NCBI GenBank assembly: GCA_009784995.1
Contig: WQXE01000088.1
Span: 1-7,610, forward strand
DNA length: 7,610 bases
Direction of reading: 5' to 3'
From: Treponema sp.
GTDB lineage: Bacteria; Spirochaetota; Spirochaetia; Treponematales; Breznakiellaceae
The first letter of the stretch is position 1. Every line of letters begins with the position of its first letter. A program made the translations under genes and the position numbers. Of this stretch, positions 5,846 through 7,610 are shown piece after piece. The notes beneath the pieces were generated by a model. That model saw only the letters and a program-made list of their open reading frames with translations. It did no database searches and was not told the origin of the DNA.

Positions 5846-6872
5846 TCGCGGTTTATTGGATTTAATTATTTCTCTTTTACCTGATTTAAGGATTACAGAT
5901 AAAATAAAATTACTGGAATCTTTTAATAACGAAGAAGAATTATTTGTACAGTCAAAAAAAGATATCGAGAATATTCTTGAACATCAAATAAAAACATTTT
6001 GGGATATAAGAGAAATTCATGAAAAAGCGGGACGCATCGATACTATTTGCAAAATGAGATCGTTTAATTGGGTATCATATATGGATTCTGATTATCCGCC
6101 TCTTTTAAGAGAATCATATGATCCGCCGCCTGTTATTTTTTATAAAGGTATTTTACCTGATCCGGAAAAATCATTATTGGGAATGGTTGGAACAAGAAAT
6201 CCAAGTCCGCAAGCGGCAGAACAGGCGTATAAAATCGCGGGTAATATTGGACGCGCGGGAGTATCTGTTATCTCAGGTCTCGCGATTGGAATTGACACAA
6301 TGTCTCACAGAGGTAATCTTATAGGTAACGCTCCCGGTTTCGCTGTCCTTGGTTCCGGTATAGATGAAATTTATCCATCATTAAACAGACCTCTAGCGAA
6401 AAGAATATTGGATTCAGGCGGCGCGATAATTTCAGAATACCCGCCCGGAACAAAACCCGCTAAATGGACTTTTCCGGCGAGGAATAGAATCATCGCCGCT
6501 TTTTCGCGAAGTGTGTTGGTAGTGGAAGCTCCGGAAAAATCCGGTTCTTTAATTACCGCCGCTTTCGCGCTTGAACAGGGAAAAGATCTTTGGGTAGCGT
6601 CGTCAGGTGTTAATGTAATACCTGCCGGTACTGATTTAAGAGAATATTTAAAGTATGATAAACGAGGTACAACAAAACTGGCGAATGACGGCGCGGAAAT
6701 AATTCATTCCGCGTGTGATGTATTGGAAAAATGGGAATTGGCGGCAAGCGGGAATTATGTAAATAACGCTTTTTTATCTATTAAAATAAACGAAGATAGT
6801 TTAAACGAAGAGCAATCAGCGAAAAAAACACTGGTCTCTTCAATGGCAGATTTCTTAAAAATCGAGATTTAA
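5838..6872 (+). CDS. dprA: DprA/Smf DNA-processing protein
   Basis: DprA binds single-stranded DNA and loads RecA during natural transformation; it is also widespread in bacteria not known to be competent. This 344-residue protein has a divergent N-terminal helical region (about 1-75), then the Rossmann-like core: YPPLLRESYDPPPVIFYKG, VGTRNPS (117-123), SGLAIGID (146-153), VLGSGIDEIYP, SEYPPGTKP, FPARNRIIA (212-220) and SGSLITAAFALEQG (235-248). The usual AVPG after this is replaced by VASS (253-256), and a short segment (TDLREYLKYDKRGT) is inserted before the LANDGAEII helix. After about residue 295 there is only a ~50-residue polar tail, without the usual C-terminal winged helix. AGGA at 5827-5830 lies seven bases before the ATG. 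It overlaps the TPR gene by eight bases and precedes topA, a common dprA neighbour in other bacteria. Confidence 0.95.
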   Translation: MDNRGLLDLIISLLPDLRITDKIKLLESFNNEEELFVQSKKDIENILEHQIKTFWDIREIHEKAGRIDTICKMRSFNWVSYMDSDYPPLLRESYDPPPVIFYKGILPDPEKSLLGMVGTRNPSPQAAEQAYKIAGNIGRAGVSVISGLAIGIDTMSHRGNLIGNAPGFAVLGSGIDEIYPSLNRPLAKRILDSGGAIISEYPPGTKPAKWTFPARNRIIAAFSRSVLVVEAPEKSGSLITAAFALEQGKDLWVASSGVNVIPAGTDLREYLKYDKRGTTKLANDGAEIIHSACDVLEKWELAASGNYVNNAFLSIKINEDSLNEEQSAKKTLVSSMADFLKIEI

Positions 6873-6882
6873 AGGATGTGGT

Positions 6883-7610
6883 ATGTCAACGGAAAAAGCG
6901 GCGATTAAGAAACCGGTTAAAAAGAAAGTAATTAAACAGGAAAAACAAATTCTTGTAATTGTTGAATCACCGGGAAAAGTGAAAACAATAGAGAAGTATC
7001 TCGGTCCCAGTTACAATGTTAAAGCGTCAATGGGGCATTTAATCGACTTGCCTAAATCCAGAACAGCAATTGATGTTGATCATAACTTTGAACCTGAGTA
7101 TATAACTGTACGCGGAAGAGCCAAGATATTAAAGGAATTGCAGACGGACGCGAAAAAATCCGGCAAAGTACTGCTCGCTTGTGATAATGACCGCGAAGGT
7201 GAAGCTATCGCGTGGCATTTACGGAACGCCATTACAGCGAAAACAGAACAGGTTCCAATAGAACGTATTAGTTTTAACGAAATAACGCCGCAAGCGGTTA
7301 ACGAAGCTGTTTTAAATCCAAGAACAATTGATGAATTAAAAGTATCCGCTCAAAAAGCAAGGCGTGTATTGGACAGGCTGGTAGGTTATAACCTGTCGCC
7401 TCTTTTATGGAAAAAAGTTAAAAACGGACTTTCTGCCGGGCGCGTACAATCTGTAGCTTTACGTTTAATCTGCGACAGGGAAAAAGAAGTAGAAAATTTT
7501 ATCCCTGATGAATACTGGACACTGGAAGCGGATTTTAAATCCGGCAAATCCATTTACACAGCTCAGCTTGTAATGTGGAATAACAGTAAACCTGATTTAA
7601 AAAATGAATC
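6883..7610 (+). CDS. topA: DNA topoisomerase I (5' part; 3' end outside window)
   Basis: TopA is the type IA enzyme that relaxes negative supercoils by cutting and rejoining one strand. The frame is open from ATG 6883 to the right edge, giving 242 codons. AAAGGA at 6871-6876 lies six bases upstream. A lysine-rich tail (about 1-20) precedes the Toprim domain, which starts at QILVIVESPGKVKTIEKYLG with Glu28, continues with SMGHLIDLP, and carries the metal-binding D101, D103 and E105 in CDNDREGEAIAWHL. The usual motif is DPDREGE, so Asn replaces Pro between the two Asp residues. RISFNEITPQAV, RRVLDRLVGYNLSPLLW and GLSAGRVQSVALRLICDREKEVENF follow as in other bacterial TopA. The active-site Tyr region and zinc fingers lie beyond the window, so completeness cannot be judged. 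It starts 10 bases after dprA, with no terminator between. Confidence 0.97.
   Translation, partial: MSTEKAAIKKPVKKKVIKQEKQILVIVESPGKVKTIEKYLGPSYNVKASMGHLIDLPKSRTAIDVDHNFEPEYITVRGRAKILKELQTDAKKSGKVLLACDNDREGEAIAWHLRNAITAKTEQVPIERISFNEITPQAVNEAVLNPRTIDELKVSAQKARRVLDRLVGYNLSPLLWKKVKNGLSAGRVQSVALRLICDREKEVENFIPDEYWTLEADFKSGKSIYTAQLVMWNNSKPDLKNE

Noticed and set aside
1..7610. Defence system, mobile element, CRISPR array or horizontally acquired island
   Set aside because: All genes are core housekeeping genes with matching codon habits; no repeat arrays, transposase or insertion boundaries are visible.

Overview
The window is an AT-rich stretch (roughly 40% G+C by eye, not computed). Every convincing gene lies on the + strand in one tightly packed, operon-like series: ftsW (3' part) - ftsQ - ftsA - ftsZ - xerD - membrane-anchored TPR protein - dprA - topA (5' part). 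The cell-division end of a dcw cluster runs directly into a chromosome-maintenance module (dimer resolution, ssDNA/recombination, supercoiling). From memory this combination, together with the protein features, fits a spirochaete of the Treponema group best. That is an inference; no 16S or other decisive marker is present.

Layout: 1-690 is the C-terminal part of FtsW, whose reading frame is open from base 1. FtsQ starts at a TTG inside the end of ftsW. FtsA starts at an ATGA overlap with ftsQ. A 79-base gap (2782-2860) is the only real intergenic space. It holds the second copy of an 11-base direct repeat, a long imperfect hairpin and a G-run ribosome-binding site. FtsZ follows. XerD starts at a TTG one base after the ftsZ stop. 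The TPR gene starts at an ATGA overlap with xerD, dprA overlaps the TPR gene by 8 bases, and topA begins 10 bases after dprA and runs off the right edge. I see no terminator, tRNA, rRNA, mobile element or CRISPR array, and no minus-strand gene.

How the genes work together: FtsZ polymerises at midcell and is tied to the membrane by FtsA. FtsQ connects to the periplasmic divisome and FtsW polymerises septal glycan. XerD resolves chromosome dimers at the closing septum, DprA loads recombinase on single-stranded DNA, and TopA relaxes negative supercoils. The TPR protein is the one product with no assignable role.

No new biological system is evident. The points most worth checking are the hairpin/repeat region before ftsZ, a very strong codon-pair rule (pyrimidine-ending codons before alanine almost always end in C), the unusual termini and nucleotide-loop residues of FtsZ, a DprA that lacks its usual PG loop and C-terminal winged helix, and the uncharacterised TPR membrane protein.
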